Positions 9,633-18,062 of a stretch of 64,000 bases of DNA are shown piece after piece. A program made the translations under genes and the position numbers. Numbering within the stretch: position 1 is the stretch's first letter; each line of letters starts with the position of its first letter. This DNA comes from Nocardia higoensis. Lineage in GTDB: Bacteria > Actinomycetota > Actinomycetes > Mycobacteriales > Mycobacteriaceae. Below the pieces are notes generated by a model that saw only the letters and a list, made by a program, of their open reading frames with translations, ran no database searches and was not told where the DNA came from. The DNA lies in assembly GCF_015477835.1 (NCBI RefSeq), contig NZ_JADLQN010000001.1, positions 1,674,001-1,738,000 of the forward strand. Reading direction: 5' to 3'.

Positions 9633-10907
9633 TCAGGAGCCGGACAACTCCGTGCGCAGCACCTCGACGAGGTCGGGCAGGGCCACCTGTCGCTGATCAC
9701 CGGTGCTCATGTCCTTGACCACGATGGCGTCCTCGGCCAGCTCGCGCTCGCCAAGTACCAGCGTGAACCGGGCGCCCGAACGATCGGCGGCCTTCATGGC
9801 TCCCTTCACCCCACGCCCGCCGTAGGCCAGGTCGACTCGCACGCCTGCTGCCCGCAACTGTGCGGCCAGCACCACCAGACGCTGTTTGGCGGCGTCGCCC
9901 ATCGGCACGCCGAAGACCTCGCAGCGCGCGGGACTGCCCGCCGACTTACCTTCGGCCTGCAGTGCCAGCATGGTGCGGTCCACGCCGAGTCCGAAGCCGA
10001 TGCCGGACAAGGGCTGCCCGCCGAGCTCGGCCATCAGCCCGTCGTAGCGCCCGCCGCCGCCGATGCCCGACTGCGCGCCGAGACCGTCGTGCACGAACTC
10101 GAAGGTGGTCTTGGTGTAGTAGTCCAGGCCACGGACCATGCGCGGGTTCACCACGTAGGGCACGCCCAGTGCGTCGAGGTGGCCGAGTACCTGCTCGAAG
10201 TGCGCCTTGGCCGATTCGGAGAGGTGGTCGATCATCAGCGGCGCGGCGGCGGTCATCTCGCGCACCTGCGGACGCTTGTCGTCGAGCACGCGCAGCGGGT
10301 TGAGCTGGGCGCGGCGGCGGGTCTCCTCGTCGAGCGGAAGCTCGAAGAGGAACTCCTGCAACAGTTCCCGATACTGCGGACGGCAGGTCTCGTCGCCCAG
10401 CGAGGTGACTTCCAGCCGGAAGCCCTCCAGGCCCAGCGAGCGGAAGCCCGCGTCGGCCACGGCGATGACCTCGGCGTCCAGCGCCGGATCGTCGATGCCG
10501 ATGGCTTCGACGCCGACCTGCTGCAACTGCCGGTAGCGACCGGCCTGCGGGCGCTCGTAGCGGAAGAACGGGCCGGCGTAGGCCAGCTTCACCGGCAGCT
10601 GACCACGGTCGAGACTGTGCTCGATGACGGCGCGCATGACGCCCGCGGTGCCCTCGGGGCGCAGCGTGACGCTGCGATCGCCGCGATCGGCGAAGGTGTA
10701 CATCTCCTTGGTGACCACGTCGGTGGACTCGCCCACGCCGCGGGCGAACAGCGCGGTGTCCTCGAAGATCGGCAGCTCGATATGCCCGTACCCGGCCAGT
10801 CGGGCGGCTTGCAGAAGACCGTCGCGCACGGCGACGAACTCGGCCGAGCCGGGTGGCACGTAGTCCGGTACCCCCTTCGGGGCGGAGAAGCTGCTGGTCT
10901 TGGTCAC
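9633..10907 (-). CDS. hisS: Histidyl-tRNA synthetase
   Basis: A 424-residue class II aminoacyl-tRNA synthetase charging tRNA-His. Visible signatures are APKGVPDY at the start, [12 protein letters not shown] (motif 2 region), [14 protein letters not shown], the histidine-A motif [31 protein letters not shown] (motif 3), and a C-terminal anticodon-binding domain. The frame extends 13 codons further upstream, but I chose the GTG at 10907 because the protein then begins [11 protein letters not shown] as in mycobacterial HisS (423 residues). ppiB is divergent on the other side of a 364-base spacer. In M. tuberculosis a glyoxalase gene sits between hisS and ppiB; none is seen here. Confidence 0.95.
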   Translation of the reverse strand: MTKTSSFSAPKGVPDYVPPGSAEFVAVRDGLLQAARLAGYGHIELPIFEDTALFARGVGESTDVVTKEMYTFADRGDRSVTLRPEGTAGVMRAVIEHSLDRGQLPVKLAYAGPFFRYERPQAGRYRQLQQVGVEAIGIDDPALDAEVIAVADAGFRSLGLEGFRLEVTSLGDETCRPQYRELLQEFLFELPLDEETRRRAQLNPLRVLDDKRPQVREMTAAAPLMIDHLSESAKAHFEQVLGHLDALGVPYVVNPRMVRGLDYYTKTTFEFVHDGLGAQSGIGGGGRYDGLMAELGGQPLSGIGFGLGVDRTMLALQAEGKSAGSPARCEVFGVPMGDAAKQRLVVLAAQLRAAGVRVDLAYGGRGVKGAMKAADRSGARFTLVLGERELAEDAIVVKDMSTGDQRQVALPDLVEVLRTELSGS

Positions 10908-11271
10908 GATGTTCCAGTTTTCCCCACGGCGCCCCGACAAGTCCAACCGGTTACCCGTTCCGGGGTACGCGGCGGAGGAACACCTCCGATGTGAGCCGAA
11001 GAGGCAGATTCCCTCTCATCGTCCGGGGACCGGCATCGGCACCGGTGAGCAGCCGCTCTGCGCCTGGTTCCCCGAAGACGTCGGAGGCCCGCCGCCGACA
11101 GCGGGGAACGCGCGGCCGGCGCAGTGCGCGGCCCTCTCGGCGATCGAGGTCCCTGCCCGACCTCGACTCGCGGGTCTCCCACAGCGTTCGACAACGGCGA
11201 CATGATCTCCCTCTCAGCAAGAGATGGCACACTCTTACCTCGACGTACGCCGACACGGGAGGATTGTGGTA
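10908..11271. promoter_or_regulatory. Divergent promoter region hisS / ppiB
   Basis: 364 bases with no convincing gene; open frames crossing it are Arg/Pro-rich shadows. It must hold the promoters of leftward hisS and rightward ppiB. A GGGAGGA ribosome site lies at 11257-11263. I could not assign confident -10/-35 boxes or an operator. Confidence 0.5.
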
Positions 11272-12144
11272 GTGCCGAGCAACGAACAGCGACGAGCAGC
11301 GGCCAAGCGCAAGCTGGAGCGTCAGCTGGCCAATCGGGCCGAGCGGGCGCGTAAGCGGAAGCAACTGACGATCGCGGGATCGGTGCTCGGTGTCGCGGTG
11401 CTGGTCGGCGCCGTCGCCGGGGTGTATTTCCTCACCAAGGGCGACGGCGGCGACAGCGCGAACAACGCAGCCGATACCACCGAAGCCGCTTTCTCGGCGG
11501 CGCCCGCACCGGATCCGGCACCGAAGCCGGAAACGGTGAACTGCCTCTACACCGACGGCGCCCCGAGCGCGAAGCCGGTGCAGAAGCCGAGCCGCACCGA
11601 GGGCATCCCGACCTCCGGGGCAGACGCCAGGGTCAGCGTGAGCATGGACACGAGCCAGGGACCGCTGGGGCTGACACTCAACAACGCCGAGTCGCCCTGC
11701 ACGGTGAACAGTTTCGTCAGCCTGGCGACCCAGGGATTCTTCGACGACACCGAGTGCCACCGGATGACCACGAGCGACACGCTGAAGGTGCTGCAGTGCG
11801 GTGACCCGACCGGCACCGGTCAAGGCGGGCCCGGGTACATGTACGCCAACGAGTACCCCACCGATCAGTACGCCGAGGGCGATCCGGCCTCGATGGAACC
11901 CATCCGCTACGAGCGCGGTGTGCTGGCGATGGCCAACGCGGGTGCCGGAACCAACGGCAGCCAGTTCTTCCTCGTCTACGGCGACTCTCAGCTGCCGCCG
12001 CAGTACACCATCTTCGGCACCGTGGACGAATCCAGCCTGGCCACCCTGGACAAGATCGCCGAGATCGGCCAGGACGACTCCAACGGCCCCGGCGACGGCA
12101 AGCCGAACAGTCCGGTAACGATCCAGGCGGTAAGCCTGGACTGA
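11272..12144 (+). CDS. ppiB: Membrane-anchored cyclophilin-type peptidyl-prolyl isomerase (Rv2582 type)
   Basis: A 290-residue protein. The N-terminus is basic (EQRRAAAKRKLERQL) and is followed by one transmembrane segment (about residues 32-54) and an Ala/Pro linker. The cyclophilin domain covers about 120-290, with SPCTVNSFVSLA, CHRMT, GPGYMYANEYP and GSQFFLVYGDS. It should catalyse Xaa-Pro isomerisation on the outer face of the membrane. I preferred the GTG at 11272 to the ATG at 11224 because GGGAGGA lies 8 bases before it and homologues begin at this point (PSNEQRRA). It is the left neighbour of the T4SS-like block; in M. tuberculosis its neighbour is rel. Confidence 0.88.
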   Translation: MPSNEQRRAAAKRKLERQLANRAERARKRKQLTIAGSVLGVAVLVGAVAGVYFLTKGDGGDSANNAADTTEAAFSAAPAPDPAPKPETVNCLYTDGAPSAKPVQKPSRTEGIPTSGADARVSVSMDTSQGPLGLTLNNAESPCTVNSFVSLATQGFFDDTECHRMTTSDTLKVLQCGDPTGTGQGGPGYMYANEYPTDQYAEGDPASMEPIRYERGVLAMANAGAGTNGSQFFLVYGDSQLPPQYTIFGTVDESSLATLDKIAEIGQDDSNGPGDGKPNSPVTIQAVSLD

Positions 12145-12272
12145 TCAGGTTCACCCGGCTGAAGTGGGTAGTTCTCGGGTAATCTCGAAAAATACACAGG
12201 TTCTTCTCAGTACTCCTGTTCGAAGTACCTCCGTTCGTCCACAGCGACCACTTTCAGCATCGGGGAGCAGCC

Positions 12273-12839
12273 ATGTCCGAGGAATTGGACGATATCGGCA
12301 AGGAAACAGCGGCCGTGATGAAGACGATGTTGAGCTTGGCCACCCTGGTCGCGCTGCGCACCCGCGAGCGCGGCCAGAAAGAAGCCGAGGCCCGCGTCAA
12401 GATCACCGAAGCGCGCATGAAGGAGGCCAAGGAGCTACGGATGCGCGAGGAGCGGGAGTCCAAGGCCAAGGACCCCCGAAACCTGGAGCTCGCCCGGCTG
12501 GTCGAGTCCAACTCCTCCGTCAAAGGCCTTTCGCTGGAGAAGGAGTCGGTCGGCTCGATGATGTCGAGCGCCGCCGGTTCGATGGCGGACTCGGCGAGCG
12601 GATCATCCGGACCGTCGCTTCCACAGTTCAGCTACGACTCGGCGGAGCGGCGCAGCGCGGTGGCCGCGCATCTGGAAAAGATGGGTGTCGCACCGGATCT
12701 GGCAGCGGTACGCATGCTGATGGAAGTCGGTCAGGGTCTGCCCGCCGAAGAGGCGGTCCGCGCCAAGACCGCCGAAGCCAGGTCGACCAATCGCAGCAGG
12801 GAGCTGGAGGGGCGCGGACTGGAACGCACCCGCGGCTGA
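12273..12839 (+). CDS. Hypothetical charged coiled-coil protein at the edge of the T4SS-like block
   Basis: A 188-residue soluble protein. Residues 1-30 are mildly hydrophobic. Residues 30-70 are a Lys/Arg/Glu-rich continuous helix (ERGQKEAEARVKITEARMKEAK) that looks like a coiled coil. Ser/Gly-rich linkers follow, then a helical C-terminal part with MGVAPDLAAVRMLMEVGQG, reminiscent of a small helical domain. GGGGAGC lies 7 bases before the ATG. It is read rightward, opposite to the secretion operon, and ends at the strong hairpin that also ends that operon. I do not recognise the family. A link to the secretion machine is suggested only by position. Confidence 0.7.
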   Translation: MSEELDDIGKETAAVMKTMLSLATLVALRTRERGQKEAEARVKITEARMKEAKELRMREERESKAKDPRNLELARLVESNSSVKGLSLEKESVGSMMSSAAGSMADSASGSSGPSLPQFSYDSAERRSAVAAHLEKMGVAPDLAAVRMLMEVGQGLPAEEAVRAKTAEARSTNRSRELEGRGLERTRG

Positions 12840-12854
12840 ACCGAACGCGAACGA

Positions 12855-12892
12855 CGAGCGAGACCCGCCGGATGTCCGGCGGGTCTCGCTCG
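12855..12892. terminator. Strong bidirectional terminator ending the T4SS-like operon
   Basis: Perfect 18-bp arms (12855-12872 and 12875-12892) with a 2-base centre. It lies 16 bases after the rightward hypothetical gene and 42 bases beyond the end of the leftward DUF4913-like gene, so it insulates both. No T-run. Confidence 0.8.
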
Positions 12893-12933
12893 CTTCACAG
12901 TCCTTGTGGCACAGCGTCGTTCGATCGTTCGGA

Positions 12934-13338
12934 TCAGACCCGGAAGTCCTCCGGCGCCGGGCTGTCGAACTGCCCGCGGGCCGGCGAACGCAGCGGCAAC
13001 GGGTTGAGCATGTCCTTGTGCCCGTTGCGCACGCTGCAGTACTTGAACGGCCCGCGCGGATCGAACAGCTTGCTCATGTGCGGATCCGCGTGATCGAGCA
13101 GCCACACACTCATGCCCGTCGCCGGATCCAGCCGCAAGTGCTCCCAGGCTCGCCACAGCGAGTCCAGCCGAACGGCGGCCTCGGCATGGCGGAACCATTC
13201 CGGGCACCAGACGGTCTCGCTGATGTCGGTCACCTGACGCCGGTAGACCACGCTCAGATAATTCTCGACGAACTCGACCACAGTGTTGTAAACGGTCTTC
13301 CCCGCCATGGGAGGACCGGGGGGTAGGTTGTGGGTCAC
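12934..13338 (-). CDS. DUF4913-like conjugation-associated protein
   Basis: A 134-residue protein resembling the DUF4913 group that I associate with actinobacterial plasmids and integrative elements. It has aromatic-rich helices (TVYNTVVEFVENYLSVVYRRQ), CPEWFRHAEAAVRLDSLWRAWE, and a C-terminus mentioning FDPRGPFKYC. No membrane segment. GTG start with AGAGGTG 6 bases upstream; the ATG at codon 11 is an alternative. It is the last gene of the leftward operon, 64 bases beyond the coupling-protein gene, and could be an accessory DNA-processing or adaptor factor. Function unknown. Confidence 0.75.
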   Translation of the reverse strand: MTHNLPPGPPMAGKTVYNTVVEFVENYLSVVYRRQVTDISETVWCPEWFRHAEAAVRLDSLWRAWEHLRLDPATGMSVWLLDHADPHMSKLFDPRGPFKYCSVRNGHKDMLNPLPLRSPARGQFDSPAPEDFRV

Positions 13339-13402
13339 CGAAGCACCTCTTCTCCGTTACTTGCCGACATGTCCACCACCGACGTGGCCGCTGCGCAACC
13401 GT

Positions 13403-15328
13403 TCACCGTGGCCGAGCCTCGATCTCACCGGCGGGCGGATCCGCCGGATCCAGCTCCGCTATCGGCTCGTCGTCGGACTTGCGCAGCTCGGGCTTGTCCG
13501 GCGAGGGATCCAACCCGGACGGTTCCGGGCCGGATTTCTTCGTCAGCGCGGGCGAGACGATCGCCGCGCTGATCCGCTTCTTGGTCTGCGGATCGTGCTG
13601 GTCGATCGACTTCTTCACCGCGGTCGCGTATTCGCCCTCCCACCACGGCACCGTGCGCACCAGCACAGCGGGCTGGCCGGAGGTGAACACGACAGCCCGC
13701 CCGCGCGGCAGGGTCGTCAACGCGTTCACGCTCAGTGTCTTCGACGACGACAGCGACCGCGAATAGCTCTTGCCGCCCTTGGATTCGGAGACCGACTGCG
13801 AGATCGAGTCGTATTCGCCGATCGCCTCGGAACGGTCACGCAGGAAGTTCATGTCGTCGATGCCGCTGCCGATGACCTTGACATTGGCCGCCGACCACAA
13901 CGCCGCCATACCCGCGTCGCCCCAGCAGCGCGCACCCTGCGCCCAGGACTGCAGCACCGTCATCACCACAATGCCGCGCGAGCCGAAGTGGCTGTACTGC
14001 TTGGGCAGATCCTTCCAGCGCACCACGTTGGCCGCCTCGTCGAGCACCGCGAGCAGCGGAATCGGCAGCCGCCCGCCGCGCGAACGCGCCGCCTTGTACA
14101 TGGCGACGTCGATCACAGCCTCGGTCAGCGCACTCACCAGCGGCGCGGCCGAACCGCGGCCCTCCAGCGACAGCGAGTAGAGGGTGCCGTTCTTGTCGAT
14201 GAACGTGGACTCGTCGAACTGCATGCGCGGCTTGCCGGTGTCGGGATCGGCCCCGGGCAGGATCCAGTCGTGGATGTTGGACAGCTGCAGCGAGCGCACC
14301 ATCTTCTTGGCGGTGCCGAAGATGCCGCTGCGCGTGCGCGGATCGGCGTTGTACTGCATGGCCAGACCGGACGCCATCGCCTGATGGGCCGAGCCACGCA
14401 GCAGTTCGATCGGCTCGGTGTCCTGCGAGTTGGTCACCCATTCCCACACCTGCACGATCGGGTACTCGCCCACCGCCGCCGCGAGGAACAGTGCCGCCAA
14501 CAGGTCTTCGGCCTCGGGATCGAAGAAGTCGTCCTTCTTGCCCTCGCCGCCCTCGTCGGCGTCGGCGAAATGCCCGGCCAGTCGCTGGGCGCGCATCTCC
14601 TTGCCCGGCCGGTCGGAGTTGACCCAGGCAAGCGGATTCCAGTACCAGCTCGGGCTCTCGTCGGCGACGCCCTGCGGATCGAAGACGAAGGTGGGGCTGC
14701 CCTTCTGCTCGCGCACGTCGCGGGTGGCGTCCACCACGTCACGCTTGTTCGAGGTCGCGATCACCGGGCCGATGGCGGCCAGGACGGCCGGGATCACCCG
14801 CGAGGTCGACTTCCCCTGCCGCGGCCCCCAGATGTCGAGGTGCAGGTCCTCGTAGGAGCCGTAGAGCATCACGCCGTCGGCCACGCTCACGCCGATCGGG
14901 ACGCCGGGAGCGTCGTGGTAGCCCAGCTCGATCCCCAGCTGAGCGGCCTTCTCCCTGACCCCGGCCTCGGTGAGCGCGTAGACCGCGCCGCCGCTGCCCA
15001 TGTACTGCGCCTTCGCGTCCACCGGCAGCACGCCGACCGTGGCCCGCTTCGCCCGCTGCTTGCGGATCCACAGGAAGGCGATCGCGGCCGCGATCACCAG
15101 CAGCACGATCATCGTGGAGGCGAACGGCCAGCTGTACTTACCGCGGGCCATTCCCGCGGTGACCTCGATCGGGTTGATCGGCAGCTGCTGCGGCGAGCCC
15201 GACAGCTGGTTCCCCAGATGCAGAGCGGCCATCAGCAGCGCGAACACACTGAATCCGGCGTAGACGGCGATCAGGCCCAGATCGGGGTCGGGTATCGCCG
15301 GATCCGTCACCTTTTTCGTCTTCGCCAT
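13403..15328 (-). CDS. VirD4/TraG-type coupling ATPase
   Basis: A 641-residue T4SS coupling protein, which in conjugation recruits the DNA-protein substrate and pumps it. Two N-terminal transmembrane helices (about 19-40 and 71-93) anchor a cytoplasmic RecA-like ATPase. The Walker A is WGPRQGKST (about residues 168-176) and the Walker B is LLAVLDEAANV. Between them lie FDPQGVADESPSWYWNPL and a helical all-alpha-like insert. The C-terminus is charged and Pro-rich. Start ATG with GAGGAGG 5 bases upstream. It follows the lipoprotein gene by 45 bases in the leftward operon. All catalytic motifs look intact, so the machine should be energised. Confidence 0.88.
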   Translation of the reverse strand: MAKTKKVTDPAIPDPDLGLIAVYAGFSVFALLMAALHLGNQLSGSPQQLPINPIEVTAGMARGKYSWPFASTMIVLLVIAAAIAFLWIRKQRAKRATVGVLPVDAKAQYMGSGGAVYALTEAGVREKAAQLGIELGYHDAPGVPIGVSVADGVMLYGSYEDLHLDIWGPRQGKSTSRVIPAVLAAIGPVIATSNKRDVVDATRDVREQKGSPTFVFDPQGVADESPSWYWNPLAWVNSDRPGKEMRAQRLAGHFADADEGGEGKKDDFFDPEAEDLLAALFLAAAVGEYPIVQVWEWVTNSQDTEPIELLRGSAHQAMASGLAMQYNADPRTRSGIFGTAKKMVRSLQLSNIHDWILPGADPDTGKPRMQFDESTFIDKNGTLYSLSLEGRGSAAPLVSALTEAVIDVAMYKAARSRGGRLPIPLLAVLDEAANVVRWKDLPKQYSHFGSRGIVVMTVLQSWAQGARCWGDAGMAALWSAANVKVIGSGIDDMNFLRDRSEAIGEYDSISQSVSESKGGKSYSRSLSSSKTLSVNALTTLPRGRAVVFTSGQPAVLVRTVPWWEGEYATAVKKSIDQHDPQTKKRISAAIVSPALTKKSGPEPSGLDPSPDKPELRKSDDEPIAELDPADPPAGEIEARPR

Positions 15329-15373
15329 CCCTGCCTCCTCGAATCGCCACGCGGGATAATTGCTGTCTTGTGG

Positions 15374-16030
15374 TCAGCCGAACGCATCCAGCCGCCATCC
15401 TTCGGCGGTGTTCACCACCGTGGCGATCACCGTCGTGGCCGGTAACGCCTCGGTGCGACCGTCGGGATAGACGACGGTCTGTTCGATGCCGATCTTGAAC
15501 TGCTGGACCTCGCCGCCGCTCTCGCCGGGCGGCCGTTCGCCGGAGGCGAAGGTGAACGCCTCGACCCGCGCGCCCGCCCGCGCCCATTCCGCCCAGCGCA
15601 GCGATGGATTCGGCGATTCGCCCGGTGAGTTGTCCAGCATGCGGACGAGGCTGGGGCCCAACCATGTGCGGGCTCGGCGCAATGCCTCACCGTGCGCTTC
15701 GTCGGCCGGGTGCCAGGTGTAGATCTCGCGCAGGGCCGTCACCGCGACCCCCTCCGGGGTGACCGGATCGGGCGCGGGTGCCTGTTCCAGCAGCCGAGTG
15801 GTCGTGGGAATCCCGCCGGCCGAGCCGGATTCGGAGCTCTCGCCCGAGCCGCAGGCCGCGGCGAAGACCGCCATGCTCGCCATGAGCATCACCACCAGTG
15901 TCGCGCGGGATCGTCCGTGCTTCCAGGCTAGCTGCCCTACCGTCCCCGGCAGCCGCCTCGACACCGCCTTTCCGCTGCCGTGTCGGCCTCTGTCGGCCCG
16001 TCGTGCCTTCCCGGCTCCGCGTTCGCTCAC
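15374..16030 (-). CDS. Lipoprotein with NTF2-like domain, T4SS-associated
   Basis: A 218-residue protein. The N-terminus is long and basic, then comes a hydrophobic stretch ending in the lipobox VFAAAC (Cys near residue 60), predicting a lipid-anchored exported protein. The rest has the strand pattern of an NTF2-like domain, with TALREIYTWHP and, at the end, VNTAEGWRLDAFG, as in the outer domains of VirB8/TcpC-type proteins. The GTG start overlaps the stop of the hydrolase gene by 4 bases (GTGA), indicating coupling. Inferred to be a structural component near the cell-wall side of the channel. Confidence 0.72.
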   Translation of the reverse strand: MSERGAGKARRADRGRHGSGKAVSRRLPGTVGQLAWKHGRSRATLVVMLMASMAVFAAACGSGESSESGSAGGIPTTTRLLEQAPAPDPVTPEGVAVTALREIYTWHPADEAHGEALRRARTWLGPSLVRMLDNSPGESPNPSLRWAEWARAGARVEAFTFASGERPPGESGGEVQQFKIGIEQTVVYPDGRTEALPATTVIATVVNTAEGWRLDAFG

Positions 16031-17679
16031 AGGATCCTCCGCATCCGTGCGTCTCCCGGTACCGCGACCTCGCTCACGCCGCCCGCGCCGGTGTACCGGC
16101 CCGCGGGAGCGGACTGGATCATCCGGCCGTCACCCGCGTAGATGCCCACCTGCGCGGGGCCGCGCGGGCCGAAGGAACTGAACACCAGATCACCCGGCTG
16201 TGCCTTGCGTGTCGGAATCTCCTCGCCGAACTCCCACTGCTGCTCGGCGGTGCGCGGCATGACGATCTCACCGGCCGAGGCCGCGAACACCGCCGCCGCC
16301 ACCAGGCCCGGCCCGTCCATCCCGCCGTTGCTCGGCCCCTGAGGTCCGCCGCCACCCCACACGTACGGGGTACCCAGCCAGTCCTGAGCCGCCGCCAGGA
16401 CCTGCGCGGAACCCCCGCCCTGCTCCGGACTGAACCGGCCCAGCGAGCCGGGCGCGCGGTACTGCGGTTCCATGGCGAGGATGTTCGCGACATAGGGGCG
16501 GGTCTCGAAATAGTGCGCCGCATACTGATTCGGCATGCCGCCGCTGGCCAGCACCGCGCCCTCACCGGCGTTGTAGGCGGCCAGGGTCAGCGAGGCGACA
16601 TCGCCCTGCACCCGGCCCTCACGCTGCCACTGGGTGATCTTGCCCGCGATGGCACACATATAGCGGCCCTGGCCGATGATCGCGTCACCGTCGTCCCAGA
16701 CGCTGGCCACACCGTTGCCGTCGGCATCGATGACGTAAGGACGTCCGTCGTCGGGATTGATGGAACTCGCCGTCCCCGGCAGGAACTGCGCCAAGCCCTG
16801 CGCGCCCGCCGGGGAGGTCAGGCCGCGCCGGAACCCGGACTCCTGCCTGCCCTGCGCCGCCAGCAGCGAGGGGGTGATCTGCGGGCACAGCGACCCGGCC
16901 CGGCGGTACCAGACCTCCAGATCGGCGGGCACCTTGCCGGGCGCGAGCGCGCCGCCGGGACTGCCGAAACCGAGGTTGCACCGCGGGTCTGCCGAGTACC
17001 ACTGCGCACCGCCGAGATCCGGGGTCGGCGCACCGTCGAGCCAGGGCATCGGGTCGATGTGGCGGCCGCCGGTGAACCGGCCGCCGGGCACGATCTCGAA
17101 ATGCAGGTGTGGGCCGGTGGATTCGCCCGCCGAGCCGACAGCGCCGATCTGCTGACCCGCCCGCACGGTGTCCCCCACGCGCACCAGCACTCCGTGGTCC
17201 CACATGTGCCCGTACACCGCCGAGAACGACCGGCCGTTGACGTCGACAGAGTCGACGACGATCCAGTTGCCGAACCCCGAGGCGGGTCCGGCCGCCACCA
17301 CCCGGCCGTCGGAGACCGAGAAGATCGGTGTGCCGTCGGCGGCCGCCATGTCGATGCCACGATGACCGCCGTTGCGGGAGCCGAAGACGTCGGAGACGGT
17401 GAAGGTGCCGATCGCCATCGGCAGCGTGCGCCTGATGGTTCCGCCGCTTGCCGCCTGCGTCACCGCCGCGGTCGTCGCCGCGCCGGTCTGCTCGCTTTCG
17501 GCGTTCGCGGCGGGCGCGATGCCCGGGTCCCCCGGCGGGACCAGTGCGGTGCGGCCGGCGCCGAGCAGTGTGGTGTCCGCGCACGGGTCCTCGACCGAGG
17601 GCAGCACCACGACCACGACCAAGGCCATCAGCGCGACGATCATGCCGAGGACGCCCCACAGCACGCCTTTCACACTCAT
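16027..17679 (-). CDS. VirB1-like wall hydrolase: M23 + lytic transglycosylase + degenerate NlpC/P60
   Basis: A 550-residue exported enzyme: one N-terminal membrane segment (about 5-27), then three domains. (1) M23/LytM endopeptidase, about 85-215, with HRGID (H106, D110), YGHM (H158) and HLHF (H191, H193), apparently complete. (2) Soluble lytic transglycosylase, about 255-400, with catalytic Glu280 in RQESGF, GLAQFLPGT and AYNAG. (3) NlpC/P60-like, about 425-550, but the usual DCSG is DGPG (Gly456 for Cys), the HVGIY histidine is Gln510, and the third catalytic position is Gln522, so this domain should be inactive. It would open peptidoglycan for the secretion channel. Start ATG at 17679 with a GGGGG run upstream; a GTG three codons earlier is possible. 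Confidence 0.88.
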   Translation of the reverse strand: MSVKGVLWGVLGMIVALMALVVVVVLPSVEDPCADTTLLGAGRTALVPPGDPGIAPAANAESEQTGAATTAAVTQAASGGTIRRTLPMAIGTFTVSDVFGSRNGGHRGIDMAAADGTPIFSVSDGRVVAAGPASGFGNWIVVDSVDVNGRSFSAVYGHMWDHGVLVRVGDTVRAGQQIGAVGSAGESTGPHLHFEIVPGGRFTGGRHIDPMPWLDGAPTPDLGGAQWYSADPRCNLGFGSPGGALAPGKVPADLEVWYRRAGSLCPQITPSLLAAQGRQESGFRRGLTSPAGAQGLAQFLPGTASSINPDDGRPYVIDADGNGVASVWDDGDAIIGQGRYMCAIAGKITQWQREGRVQGDVASLTLAAYNAGEGAVLASGGMPNQYAAHYFETRPYVANILAMEPQYRAPGSLGRFSPEQGGGSAQVLAAAQDWLGTPYVWGGGGPQGPSNGGMDGPGLVAAAVFAASAGEIVMPRTAEQQWEFGEEIPTRKAQPGDLVFSSFGPRGPAQVGIYAGDGRMIQSAPAGRYTGAGGVSEVAVPGDARMRRIL

Positions 17680-17740
17680 CGCGACCACCCCCGCCTGCCC
17701 GGGCAGGCGCCGCGGTCGCTCGTCGACTCGCGGGTAGCGG

Positions 17741-18046
17741 TCACGGGCGTCGTCGGGCTTCGTCGAGGGTCCGCGCCAGTGTCCGGTTCATCTCGGCGGC
17801 GGCGGCCAATTGCTGCTGCAGCAGAGCCACTCGGCGCCGCAGGGCGAGCACGTCCATGCGCTCCACGCTCGGGCCCTGCGCGGCGCGTACCCAGTTGCGC
17901 ACCGAATTGGGGTGCACGCCGATCTGTTCGGCGACCGCTCGGCAGGCCTCGGTCTCGCTGCGCAGTGTGCCGGTCAAGGCGACGACCTGCTCGACCGCCG
18001 CCTTGCGCACTTCCGGCGATACCTTGCGATACGAACGATGCGGCAT
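17741..18046 (-). CDS. Small HTH protein resembling IS3-type transposase OrfA
   Basis: A 101-residue basic protein starting MPHRSYRKVSPEVRKAAVEQ. The first 60 residues form a helix-turn-helix like that of IS3-family OrfA (GVHPNSVRNWVRAA). The last 35 are a Leu/Ala/Gln-rich coiled coil (LALRRRVALLQQQLAA). There is no OrfB, terminal inverted repeat or target duplication around it, and it sits tightly in the operon (17 bases after the VirB4 gene, with a GGGGAGAG ribosome site). It is more likely a captured DNA-binding protein used for regulation or DNA handling than an active insertion sequence. The long frame upstream of this ATG overlaps the VirB4 gene and was rejected. Confidence 0.7.
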   Translation of the reverse strand: MPHRSYRKVSPEVRKAAVEQVVALTGTLRSETEACRAVAEQIGVHPNSVRNWVRAAQGPSVERMDVLALRRRVALLQQQLAAAAEMNRTLARTLDEARRRP

Positions 18047-18062
18047 CAATGCGCTCTCCCCC

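Noticed and set aside
13307-15445. 712-codon rightward frame antisense to the coupling ATPase
   Set aside because: Shadow frame; the leftward frame has Walker motifs and membrane helices.
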